From Hydractinia symbiolongicarpus (lineage: Eukaryota; Cnidaria; Hydrozoa; Anthoathecata; Hydractiniidae), in assembly GCF_029227915.1 (NCBI RefSeq), contig NC_079876.1, positions 4,528,001 to 4,592,000 on the forward strand: a stretch of 64,000 nt of DNA, read 5' to 3'. Made by a program: the position numbers and the translations under genes. This document shows positions 25,828 through 36,829 of this stretch, in pieces. How positions within the stretch are numbered: the first letter of the stretch is position 1; every line of letters begins with the position of its first letter. Below the pieces are notes generated by a model, which saw only the letters and a list, made by a program, of their open reading frames with translations, was not told the DNA's origin and did not search any database.

Positions 25828-28800
25828 CGGATAGGATTGGTCCCACAGTAAAGAATGATTTATTTATCTAAACGTTTAAATGAAGCGCTACCACAGCGCC
25901 CAGTGTAATCGCTGAGTTCCAGCAATCACGACAAATTAAGAAGAATGTTATTTCTTGGAGTCCAATTGTCTCACTTATCACATTTCTCAGGACACAGTCC
26001 AAAGTTAGTTCAACTAAGTCCCACAATCAATCGTTTCATTGTTAAAAGCGATGCAACCTAGTAATCTCAGAAAAATATCGCTAAATTCATGCTGGTACGA
26101 ATATGTGACGCAACTGTTGTAGTTGAAACGGACTGATACCGTTAGAAAATCAATGAAATGTAGCTTTTGAAACTTTTGCTATTTTTTCATCGCGCGATAA
26201 CGGATAGGATTGGTCCCACAGTAAAGAATGATTTATTTATGTAAATGTTTAAATGAAGCGCTACCACAGCGCCCAGTGTAATCGCTGAGTTCCAGCAATT
26301 ACGACAAATTATGAAGACTGTCACTTCTTGGGGTCCAATTGTCTCACTTATCACATTTATCAGCTCACAGTACAAAGTAAGTTCAATTAAGTCCCACAGG
26401 TAATCGTTTCATTGTTAAAAGCGATGCAACTTAGTAATATCAGAAAAATACCGCTAAGTACATGTTGGTACGAATATGTGACCCAACCGTTGTAACTCAA
26501 ACGGAATGACACCGTTAGAAAGTCAATGAAATATAGTTTTTGAAACTGTCGCTATTTCTTCAGCGCGCCATAACGGCCAGGATTTGTCCCACACTTAAAA
26601 ATGACTTATTTATCTAACTTTTTAAATGAAGCGCTACCACAGCGCCCAGTGTAATCGGTGAGTCCCGGCAATCATTTCACATTAAGAAGAATGTTATTTC
26701 TTGGAGTCCAATTGTTTCACTTTCACATTTATATGGTCACGGTCCAAAATCAGTTCAATTAAGTCCCAAAGTCAATCGTTTCACTGTTAAAAGCCATACA
26801 ACCTAGTAGTATCAAAAAAATATCGCTAAATACATGTTGGTACGAACATTTGCCTCAACCGTTGTAACTCAAACGGATTGATACTGTTAGAAAGTCAATG
26901 AAATGTACTTTTTGAAACTGTCTCTATTTCTTCAGCGCGGGATAACGGCTAAGATTGGTCCCACAGTAAGAAATGACTTATTTATCTAAATTTTTAAATG
27001 AAGCGCTACAACAGCGCCCAGTGTAATCGCTGATTTCCAGCAATCACGTCAAATTAAGAAGAATGTTTTTTCTTGGAGACCAATTGTCTCATTTATCACA
27101 TTGATCAGGTCACAGTCCAAAGTTAGTTCAATTAAGTCCCATAGTCAATCGTTTCATTGTTAAAACCGATGCAACCTGGTAATCTCAGAAGAAAATCGTT
27201 AAATACATGTTGGTACGAATATGTGACCCAACCGTTGAAACTCAAACGGACTGGCACCGTTAGAAAGTCAATGAAATGTAGTTTCTGAAACTTTCGCTAT
27301 TTTTTCATCGCGCGATAACGGATAGGATTGGTCCCACAGTAAAAAATGATTTATTTATCTAAATTTTTAAATCAAGCGCTACCACAGCGGCGAGTGTAAT
27401 CGCTCAGTTCCAGCAATCACGTCAAATTAAGAAAAATGTTTTTTCTTGGACTCCAATTGTCTCATTTATCACATTTATCAGGTCACAGTCCAAAGTTAGT
27501 TCAATTAAGTCCCACAGTCAATAGTTTCATTGTTAAAAGCGATGCAACCTAGTAATATCAGAAAAATATCGCTAAATACATGTTGGTACGAATATGTGAC
27601 CCAACCATTGTAACTGAAACGGACTGATACTGTTAGAAAGTCAATGAAATGTACTTTTTGAAACCGTCTCTATTTCATCAGCGCGGGATAACGGCTAGGA
27701 TTGGTCCCACAGTAAGAACTGACTTTTTATCTAAATTTTTAAATGAAGCGCTACCACATCGCCCAGTGTAATCGCTGAGTTTCGGCAATCATTTCATATT
27801 AAGAAGATTGTTATTTCTTGGAGTCCAATTGTCTCACCTTCACATTTATAAGGTCACAGTCAATAATCAGTTCAATTTAGTCCCACAGTCAATCGTTTCA
27901 CTGTTAAAAGCAATGCAACCTAGTAACCTCAGAAAAATATCGCTAAATACATGTTGGTACGAATATGTGACCCAACCGTTGAAACTCAAACGGACTGGCA
28001 CCGTTAGAAAGTCAATGAAATGTAGTTTTTGAAACCTTCGCTACTTCTTGATCGCGCGATAACGGATAGGATTGGTCCTACAGTAAAGAATGATTTATTT
28101 ATCTACAATTTTAAATGAAGCGCTACCACAGCGCCCAGTGCAATCGCTGAGTTCCAGCAATCACGTCAAATTAAGAAGAATGTTGTTTCTTGGAGTCCAA
28201 TTGTCTCACTTTCACATTTATAAGGTCACAGTCCATAATCAGTTCAATTAAGTCCCACAGTCAACCCTTTCACTGTTAAAAGCCATACAACCTGGTAATG
28301 TCAGAACAATATCGCTAAATACATGTTGGTAAGAATATGTGCCTCACCCGTTGTAACTCAAACGGATTGATACTGTTAGAAAGTCAATAAAATGTACTTT
28401 TTGAAACGGTCTCTATTTCTTCAGCGCGGGATAACGGCTAGGATTGGTCCCACAGTAAGAAATTACTTATTTATCTAAATTTTTAAATGAAGCGCTACCA
28501 CAGCGCCCAGTGTAATCGCTGATTTCCGGCAATCACGACAAATTAAGAAGAATTTTTTTCTTGGAGTCCAACTGTTTCATTTATCACATTTACCAGGTCA
28601 CAGTCCAAAGTTAGTTCAATTAAGTTCTACAGTCAATCGTTTCATTGTTAAAAGCGATGCAACGTAGTTATCTCAGAAAAATATCGCTGAACTCATGTTG
28701 GCACGAATATGTTACCCAACCGTTGAGACTCAAACGGACTGGCACCGTTAGAAAGTCAATGAGATGTAGTTTTTCAAACTGTCGCTATTTCTTCATCTCG

Positions 28801-30273
28801 CGATAACGGCTAGGATTGGTCCCACAGATAAAAATTTACATATTTATTTAAACTTTTAAATGAAGCGCTACCACAGCGCCCAGCGTAACCGCTGAGTTCC
28901 GGCAATGATGTCAAATTAGGAAGAATGTTATTTCTTAAAATCCAATTTCCTCATTTATCACATTTATAAGGTCACAGTCCATAATCAGTTCAATTAAGTC
29001 CCACAGTCAATTGTTTCACTGTTAAAAGCCATACAACCTAGTAATATCAGAAAAATATCGCTAAATACATGTTGGTTCGAATATGTGACCCAACCGTTGA
29101 AACTCAAACGGACTGACACCGTTAGAAAGTCAATGAAATGTAGTTTTTGAAACTGTCGCTATTTCTTCATCGCGCGATAACGGATAGGATTGGTCCCACA
29201 GTAAAGAATGACTTATTTATCTAATTTTTTAAATAAAGAGCTACCACAGCGCCCAGTGTAATCGTTGATTTCCGGCAATCATGTCAAATTAAGAAGAATT
29301 TTTTTTCTTGGCGTCCATTTGTGTCATTTATCACATTGATCAGGTCACGGTCCAAAGTTAGTTCAATTAAGTCCCACAGTCAATCGTTTCACTGTTAAAA
29401 TCGATGCAACCTAGTAATATCAGATAAATATCGCTAAATACATGTTGGTACGAATATGTGACCCAACCGTTGAAACTCAAACGGACTGACACCCTTAAAA
29501 AGTTAATGAAATGTAGTTTTTGAAACTGTTGCTATTTCTTCAGCGCGCGATGACGGCTAGGATTGGCCCCACAGTAAAGAACGACTTATTTACCTAAACT
29601 TTTAAATTAAGAGCTACCACAGCGCCCAGTGTAATCGCTGAGTTCCGGCAATCACGTCAAATTAAGAAGAATGTTATATCTTGGAGTCCAATTTCCTCAT
29701 TTATCACATTTATCAGGTCACAGTCCAAAGTTAGTTCAATTAAGTCCCACCGTCAATCGTTTCACTGTTAAAAGCGATGCAACCTCGTAATATCAGATAA
29801 ATATCGCTAAATACATGTTGGTACGAATATGTGACCCAACCGCTGTAACTCAAACGGACTGACACCGTTAGAAAGTCAATGAAATGTAGTTTTTGAAACT
29901 ATTGCTATTTCTTCCGCGCGCGCTAACGGCTAGGATTGGCCCGCAGCAAAAAAATGACTTTTTCTAGCTTAATTTTTAAATGAAGCGCTACCAGAGCGCC
30001 CAGTGTAATCGCTGAGTTCTGGCAATCCAAAGTTAGTTCAATTAAGTCCCACAGTCAATCGTTTTACTATTAAAAGCGATGCAACCTAGTAATATCAGAT
30101 AAATATCGCTAAATACATGTTGGTACGATTATGTGACCCAACCGCTGTAACTCAAACGCACTGACACCGTTAGAAAGTCAATGAAATGTAGTTTTTGAAA
30201 CTATTGCTATTTCTTCAGCGCGCGCTAACGGCTAGGATTGGCCCGCAGCAAAAAAATGACTTTTTCTAGCTTA
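25828..30273 (+). repeat. Older monomeric satellite, no clear HOR
   Basis: About twelve monomers differing from each other at many scattered positions, with no neighbouring pair nearly identical. The last two share GGCCCGCAGCAAAAAAATG (near 29,939 and 30,241) only 302 bp apart because about 71 bp is missing at 30,026. No gene seen. Confidence 0.8.
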
Positions 30274-30943
30274 GCTCAGTTACAAGGCTTTTCAGATTTC
30301 TATCATGGATAGGCATCATACTAGATATTTCCAGTATTTCTGTATAGGTTTTCTGCATCAGACCAGTTTTTGCACACAACGCTCTTTCATGGGTTGCCTA
30401 AAGGAGATTGTGTGCCTGTTTGCTGCAGAACATCCATACAAGGGGGCAATAATTGAAACAAGGTAAAATAAATGAGTTAAATAATAAATCAATTTGATCT
30501 TGTTTGAGAAAATTTCGTATCCTCAGGAGTGCTTTTGTCTTTGAGGAAGCACTTTTGCACATCCCTTTTACGTGAGGGTAAAATGAAAGTTTTTCATCCA
30601 GAGTAATACCTAGTAACTTAACTTGTTTTGAAGGAGCAATAGAAGATGAGCCAATCTGAATGCTGATATTGCCAACATCAGCTCCCAGAATTATCATCTG
30701 AAACTTGCTTGGATTTGCAACCATACCATTTGAGTTGAACCAGTTTACCACTTTGACTATGTCAGAGTGCAAACTTTCTAGAACAGCAGTAATGCTACTC
30801 TTACAACTAAAAATGGTGTTGTCGTCGGCAAAGTTGCAGGTATCACCCTCCAATAACAGGAACAACAAATCATTAATAAACACATTGAATAATATCGGTC
30901 CTAGGACAGAGCCTTGAGGAACTCCTAACAAATTTCTAACCAC
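30274..30943 (-). pseudogene. Element 1 reverse transcriptase, palm and thumb, cut at 3' end
   Basis: Contains motif B GVPQGSVLGP, motif C as NFADDNTIF (FADD at residues 38-41 of this frame, where element 2 has YADD), motif D GMVANPSKFQ, motif E KLLGITLDEKLSF, and the thumb block FNYCPLVWMF. A TAG at 30,398-30,400 interrupts the frame after AHNLL. Homology continues in frame beyond it (THERAL, then LKSLVTEL) and stops at the satellite junction. The matching LVTEL of element 2 is followed by about 100 more residues and a 3' UTR, all absent here. Confidence 0.88.
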
Positions 30944-31449
30944 TCACTAACCGAGGAGCCTAACTCCACTCGATGTTTCCTGTTTGATAGATAGCTTAGT
31001 ACAAGCTTTAATGTATTATATCCAACGCCATATGCCTCGAGTTTTGCAATTAAAAGACCAGAAGGGAGACAATCAAACGCTTTGGATAAATCCATCAAAA
31101 CTGCACCGACTTTTCCAGATATTGAGTGACATTCTTGCCACTTTTGAAGCATGTTTAAAATAGCATACTGACAGCTGTAACTCTTTCGAAATCCACAAAG
31201 ATGTTTAGACAAAAACGTGTTGAAGAATGGTAACAGTTGTTTGGCTAAAATGCTCTCAAAAACTTTGGAAACAGTTGGTAACAAACTGACAGGTCTATAA
31301 TTTACCTTGTCTGTGGAGCTACCCTTTTTATATAAAGGGATTATCTCTGCCAAAGAAAAAAGACTAGGAAAAACAGAACTGTCAATAATAGAAGTGTTAA
31401 AACATTTTGTAAGTACTGGAACACAATATCTAGCAGCTAATTTAAGCAT
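30925..31449 (-). pseudogene. Element 1 reverse transcriptase, fingers and first half of palm
   Basis: A 174-codon frame with the N-terminal RT blocks: IIPLYKKGSSTDKVNYRPVS, then SKVFESILAKQL, then CGFRKSYSCQYAIL, and motif A in VLMDLSKAFDCLP, whose D120 would bind catalytic metal. It ends SEWLEIC followed by a stop, while motif B (GVPQGSVLGP) follows at once in another frame. One base appears to be missing near 30,928. Order and spacing match the RT of element 2, but the sequences differ a good deal, so the two elements are related families and not copies of one another. Confidence 0.88.
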
Positions 31450-31925
31450 CTGACTTTCTTGCTATCATCTAACGCAAGAATTTCCTTAAACATGACATCC
31501 TCACAAATTGGAGACAACTCAAAAGTATGTGTCTGTTTTTTCGATTTAATGAAGAGGACTAGGATGAGACGCATACTTCTCAACTGCAGCAAGAACAGCA
31601 TCACACTCGGATGAAAGAGCTTGAGGAATGTGTGGCATGTTAAGGTTGTCAGTAATTTTATTAAAATATTCATTAAATATGTTTGCAATATCACTATCAT
31701 TATTATATTGAATATATTTGTCAACAAGAGTAATTCTTTCTTTACCATATTTGGCTTTTTCATTAAACAAAGGTTTTACCGATTTCCAAAAACCTTTACC
31801 CATATTACTTCGGCCAAAGTTGGAAAAGAAAGTTTTCTTGTCCTGCCTATTTATATTGACCACCAAGTTTCTTTTTTTTTTAAATGCTCTCACATCATCG
31901 TCTTTCCCGGAAGTGTTAGCTACCC
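31437..31925 (-). pseudogene. Element 1 ORF2, linker between endonuclease and reverse transcriptase (frameshifted)
   Basis: Two overlapping frames continue the ORF2 product. The first (to 31,546) includes FKKKRNLVVNINRQDKK, GKGFWKSVKPLFNEK and FNEYFNKITDNL, the usual basic linker with a FWK-VKP motif also present in element 2. The second (about 31,560 to 31,437) gives the pre-RT segment ending DDSKKV. The frame change lies near 31,555. After DDSKKV about six residues seen in element 2 are missing and the frame changes again near 31,445, so a small deletion joins linker and RT. Confidence 0.8.
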
Positions 31926-31927
31926 TT

Positions 31928-32872
31928 TCAACGCGAACGTTTCATGATCGCCTTTCTGAGAGTTTTAGACACATGGGGCCTATTATTTACCCTGAGAAAC
32001 TTGGTTTTCAATGGAGCATGTCTATCTAATAAAGATGTAAATATACTATGAAAATCATCATAATTTGAGATATTGGTCATAGACCGAGAAATATCCTCTA
32101 AAAAATAAGTTTCATCAAAATTCTTATAGCACCGGTAACTAATTTTAAGTGGTGGTAGTTTGACATATTGTGTTTTAAGCATTGTATAAACTAAGGAATG
32201 ATAATCACTCAACCCAGTTACAGCCGCTCCTGTATGCATGAGAGAGTGTTTCCTGTTGGAAAGAATCAAATCAATGCAAGATCCCGAAGAGTACTTCCAA
32301 CAAGTTTTCTCCTTCATGTGATTATAAAGAGAGTGAGTTAGTAAAAACTCCCCTAAATCAGTATCAGCTGGATCTAGGTTGAAATCACCATTTATCAAGA
32401 TATTATCATAATTATAGAAATCTAGATCTTCTGAAAGTTGAGACAAAAAATATTTGGAGTTTTGACTTGGTGGTCTATAAATACTGCATACTAACCATTT
32501 TTGTTTTCGTAGTCTTAATTCAACAATTGTAACTTGAATATTAGGGTTTAAGATAAACTGCTCAAGACGACGTGATGGGATGTCACTCTTAACAAAAGTT
32601 AACAATCCACCTCTATTCGCGCTGAAGTCTAAACGATATGGATTCGAGTAACCGTCCATTACAAATTGACTTGAAGGAAATGAACTATCCAGCTTTGTTT
32701 CTGCAACTGTTATGACGTCAAAGAGATCATCCATAACACACTTGAAACTCTCAAACTTATTACGAATTGAGGTGATGTTTAAATAACCAATAAAAACATT
32801 TTTTGGTTGGTCTCGTCGTAAACGATGCATTTTATCAATATCATTCTCCAAATCTGGTTGCTCAGGAGCCAT
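31928..32872 (-). pseudogene. Element 1 ORF2, APE-type endonuclease segment
   Basis: Encodes 314 residues from the ATG at 32,872; a TTG three bases upstream is less likely. In the living element this domain nicks target DNA to prime reverse transcription. Visible exonuclease-endonuclease-phosphatase motifs are YLNITSIRNK (N32), AETKLD (E58), SIYRPPS (Y132), INGDFNLDP (D163, N165), CIDLIL (D201) and LSDYHSL (D223, H225). The SDH triad is thus present with a Tyr between Asp and His. The domain itself is unbroken, but the frame ends at LRKAIMKRSR, and homology continues in another frame (VERVANTSGKDDD...), which shows a one-base-type frameshift near 31,930. Confidence 0.9.
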
Positions 32873-32896
32873 CAACTCAGTGTTGCTTGAAGGATA

Positions 32897-33028
32897 TCAA
32901 TATTTGTTTATAACTTCAGCTAGATTTTTTGTTAATAATTTAGTACCATTTTTGTTCAGATGCAAGTTGCTACCATTAAGACGAATTTTGTTGATGTTGT
33001 TGTTGACTATATAGCAAATATTTCTTAA
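32897..33028 (-). pseudogene. ORF1 C-terminal remnant, SGNH-esterase-like tail
   Basis: An open frame of 43 codons ending in TGA, about 24 bp before the ATG of the endonuclease ORF. It contains LHLNKNGTKLL, which resembles the last conserved block of SGNH/GDSL hydrolases, where the catalytic His sits in a D-x-x-H context. Here the Asp position appears to read Ser or Asn, and the rest of the domain is missing because the element is cut at about 33,029. CR1-like elements are known to carry an esterase in ORF1, and the position just upstream of the endonuclease fits. The assignment rests on one short motif, so it is moderate only. Confidence 0.55.
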
Positions 33029-36000
33029 TAAAGTCAATGAAATGTAGTTTTTGAAACTGTCGCTGTTTCATCAGCGCGCGATAACGGCTAGGATTGGTCC
33101 CACAGTAAAAAAATGACTTTTTTTAGCTTAATTTTTAAATAAAGCGCTACCACAGCGCCCAGTGTAATCGCTGAGTTCCGGCAATCATGTCAAATTAAGA
33201 AGAATGTTATTTCTTGGAGTCCAATTTCCTCATTTATCACATTTATCAGGTCACAGTCCAAAGTTAGTTCAATTAAGTACCACAGTCAATCGATTCATAG
33301 TTAAAAGCGATGCAACATAGTAATATCAGAAATATATCGCTAAATACATGTTGGTACGAATATGTGACCCAACCGTTGTAACTCAAACGGACTGACACCG
33401 TCAGAAAGTCAATGAAATGTAGTTTTTGAAACTGTCGCTATTTCTTCAGCGCGCGCTAACGGCTAGGATTGGTCCCACAGTAAAAAAATGACTTTTTTTA
33501 GCTTAATTTTTAAATAAAGCGCTACCACAGCGACCAGTGTAATCGCTGAGTTCCGGCAATCACGTCAAATTAAGAAGAATGTTATTTCTTGGAGTCCAAT
33601 TTCCTCATTTATCACATTTATCAGGTCACAGTCCAAAGTTAGTTCAATTAAGTCCCACCGTCAAACGTTTCACTGTTAAAAGCGATGCAACCTAGTAATG
33701 TCAGATAAATATCGCTAAATACATGTTGGTACGAATATGTGACCCAACCGTTGTAACTCAAACGGACTGACACCGTCAGAAAGTCAATGAAATGTAGTTT
33801 TTGAAACTGTCGCTATTTCTTCAGCGCGCGCTAACGGCTAGGATTGGTCCCACAGTAAAAAAATGACTTTTTTTAGCTTAATTTTTAAATAAAGCGCTAC
33901 CACAGCGACCAGTGTAATCGCTGAGTTCCGGCAATCACGTCAAATTAAGAAGAATGTTATTTCTTGGAGTCCAATTGTCTCACTTTCTCATTTATAAGGT
34001 CACAGTCCATAATCAGTTCAATTAAGTCCCACCGTCAGTCGTTTCACTGTGAAAAGCGATGCAACCTAGTAATATCAGATAAATATCGCTAAATACATGT
34101 TGGTACAAATATGTGACCTAACCGTTGCAACTACAACGGACTGACACCGTTAGAAATTCAATGAAATGTAGTTTTTGAAACTGTCGCTGTTTCATCAGCG
34201 CGCGATAACGGCTAGGATTGGTCCCACAATAAAAAAATGACTTTATTTATCTTAATTCTTAAATGACGCGCTACTACAGGGCCCAGTGTAATCGCTGAGT
34301 TTCGGCAATAATGTCAAATTAAGAAGAATGTCATTTTTTGGAGTCCAATTTCCTCATTTATCAAACTTATCAGGTTACAGTCCAAAGTTAGTTCAAATAA
34401 GTTCCACAGTCAATCGTTTCATTGTTAAAAGCGATGCAACCTAGTAATCTCAGAAAAATATCGCTAAACACATGTTGATACGAATATGTGACCCAACCGT
34501 TGAAACTCAAACGGACTGGCAGCGTTAGAAAGTCGATGAAATGTAGTTTTTTAAACTGTCGCTATTTTTTCATTGCGCGATAACGGCTAGGATTGCTCCC
34601 AGAGTTAAAAATGACTTATTAATCTGAATTTTTAAATAAAGCGCAACCACAGCGCCCAGTGTAATCGCTGAGTTCCGGCAATCATGTCAAATTAAGAAGA
34701 ATGTTATTTCTTGGAGTCCAATTTCCTCATTTATCACATTTATCAGGTCACAGTCCAAAGTTAGTTCAAATAAGTCCCACCGTCAATCGTTTCACTGTTA
34801 AAAGCGATGCAACCTAGTAATATCAGATAAATATCGCTAAATACATGTTGGTACGAATATGTGACCTAACCGTTGAAACTACAACGGACTGACACCGTTA
34901 GAAATTCAATGAAATGTAGTTTTTGAAACTGTCGCTGTTTCATCAGCGTGCGAAAACGGCTAGGATTGGTCCCACAATAAAAAAATGACTTTATTTATCT
35001 TAATTCTTAAATGACGCGCTACCACAGGGCCCAGTGTAATCGCTGAGTTTCGGCAATCATGTCAAATTAAGAAGAATGTAATTTCTCGGAGTCCAATTGT
35101 CTCACTTTCTCATTCATAAGGTCACAGTCCATAATCAGTTCAATTAAGTCCCACAGTCAATCGTTTCACTGTTAAAAGCCATACAACCTAGTAATATCAG
35201 AAAAATATCGCTAAATACATGTTGGTACGAATATGTGACCCAACCGTTGTAAATCAAACGGACTGACACCGTCAGAAAGTCAATGAAATGTAGTTTTTGA
35301 AACTGTCACTATTTCTTCAGCGCGAGCTAACGCTAGGATTGGTCCCACAGTAAAAAAATGACTTTTTTTAGCTTAATTTTTAAATAAAGCGCTACCACAG
35401 CGCCCAGTGTAATCGCTGAGTTCCGGCAATCATGTCAAATTAAGAAGAATGTTATATCTTGGAGTCCAATTTCCTCATTTATCACATTTATCAGGTCACA
35501 GTCCAAAGTTAGTTCAATTAAGTCCCACCGTCAATCGTTTCACTGTTAAAAGCGATGCAACCTCGTAATATCAGATAAATATCGCTAAATACATGTTGGT
35601 ACGAATATGTGACCTAACCGTTGAAACTACAACGGACTGGCACTGTTAGAAAGTCAATGAAATGTAGTTTTTGAAACTGTCGCTATTTCTTCAGCGCGCG
35701 CTAACGGCTAGGATTGGTACCACAGTAAATAAATGACTTTTTTTAGCTTAATTTTTAAATAAAGCGCTACCACAGCGCCCAGTGTAATCGCTGAGTTCCG
35801 GCAATCACGTCAAATTAAGAAGAATGTTATTTCTTGAAGCTCAATTGTCTCACTTTCTCATTTATAAGGTCACAGTCCATAATCAGTTCAATTAAGTCCC
35901 ACAGTCAATCGTTTCACTGTTAAAAGCCATACAACCTAGTAATATCAGAAAAATATCGCTAAGTACATGTTGGAACGAATATGTGCCTCAACCATTGTAA

Positions 36001-36067
36001 CTCAAACGGATTGATACTGTTAGAAAGTCAATGAAATGTACTTTTTGAAACTGTCTCTATTTCTCCA

Positions 36068-36813
36068 GCGCTGGATAACGGCTAGGATTGGTCCCACAGT
36101 AAAAAAATGACTTTTTTAGCTTAATTTTTAAATGAAGCGCTACCACAGCGCCCAGTGTAATCGCTGATTTCCGGCAATCACGTCAAATTAAGAAGAATCT
36201 TATTTCTTGGAGTCCAATTTTCTCACTTTCACATTTATAAGGTCACAGTCCATAATCAGTTCAATTAAGTCTCACAGTCAATCGTTTCACTGTTAAAAGC
36301 CATACAACTTAGTAATACCGAAATAATATCGCTAAATACATGTTGGTACGAATATGTGACTCAACCGTTGTAACTCAAACGGATTGATACTGTTAGAAAG
36401 TCAATGAAATGTAGTTTTTGGAACTGTCGCTATTTCTTCAGCGCGCGATAACGGCTAGTATTGGTCCCACAGTAAAAAAATGACTTTTTTAGCTTAATTT
36501 TTAAATGAAGCGCTACCACAGCGCCCAGTGTAATCGCTGATTTCCGGCAATCACGTCAAATTAAGAAGAATCTTATTTCTTGGAGTCCAATTTTCTCACT
36601 TTCACATTTATAAGGTCACAGTCCATAATCAGTTCAATTAAGTCTCACAGTCAATCGTTTCACTGTTAAAAGCCATACAACTTAGTAATACCGAAATAAT
36701 ATCGCTAAATACATGTTGGTACGAATATGTGACTCAACCGTTGTAACTCAAACGGATTGATACTGTTAGAAAGTCAATGAAATGTAGTTTTTGGAACTGT
36801 CGCTATTTCTTCA
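36068..36813 (+). repeat. Two near-identical adjacent monomers
   Basis: GTCCCACAGT at 36,091 and 36,464 are 373 bp apart, and the two monomers share rare words such as GAATCTTATTTC and ACCGAAATAATATCG. This is a recent duplication of one monomer. Confidence 0.82.
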
Positions 36814-36829
36814 GCGCGCGATAACGGCT

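Larger units (their letters stand above)
1..30273 (+). repeat. Satellite array, ~373-bp monomer, left segment
   Basis: Head-to-tail tandem monomers of about 373 bp, all in one orientation. I take each monomer to start at the word GCGCGCGATAACGG, seen near 1, 375, 1,264 and 2,008. Landmarks in order are GGTCCCACAGT, the hairpin GCGCTaccacAGCGC, GTCAAATTAAGAAG, a second GTCCCACAGT, GCAACCTAGTAAT, GGTACGAATATGTG and GTCAATGAAATGTAG. Open frames inside the array are short and come from the repeat, not genes. Monomers range from near-identical (8-24 kb) to clearly diverged (26-30 kb). The segment ends where element 1 begins. Confidence 0.97.
30274..33029 (-). mobile_element. Non-LTR retrotransposon fragment (CR1/Jockey-type), element 1, dead
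   Basis: A 2.76-kb non-satellite insert read on the minus strand. In transcription order it holds the tail of an esterase-like ORF1, an APE-type endonuclease, a linker, and a reverse transcriptase that stops abruptly in the thumb. Several frame breaks and a stop make it inactive. Both ends lie inside coding sequence. The left satellite stops early in the monomer (after TAGCTTA) and the right resumes late (AAAGTCAATG), so about 270 bp of a monomer is missing and no target-site duplication is visible. 5' truncation is usual for this class; loss of the 3' end is not, and suggests later deletion. Confidence 0.9.

Noticed and set aside
29071-29095. Pol III B-box-like GGTTCGAATATG, suggesting a tRNA- or SINE-derived monomer
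   Set aside because: Most monomers have GGTACGAAT at this place, only part of the B-box consensus fits, and no A box at the right distance was seen.
1-30273. CRISPR-like reading of regularly spaced repeats
   Set aside because: The whole 373-bp unit is repeated, with no unique spacers, and the retrotransposons are animal types.
31621-32029. Plus-strand frames of about 100 codons and a 70-codon frame at 30,705-30,917
   Set aside because: Antisense shadows of the element 1 ORF2, whose recognised endonuclease and RT motifs are on the minus strand.
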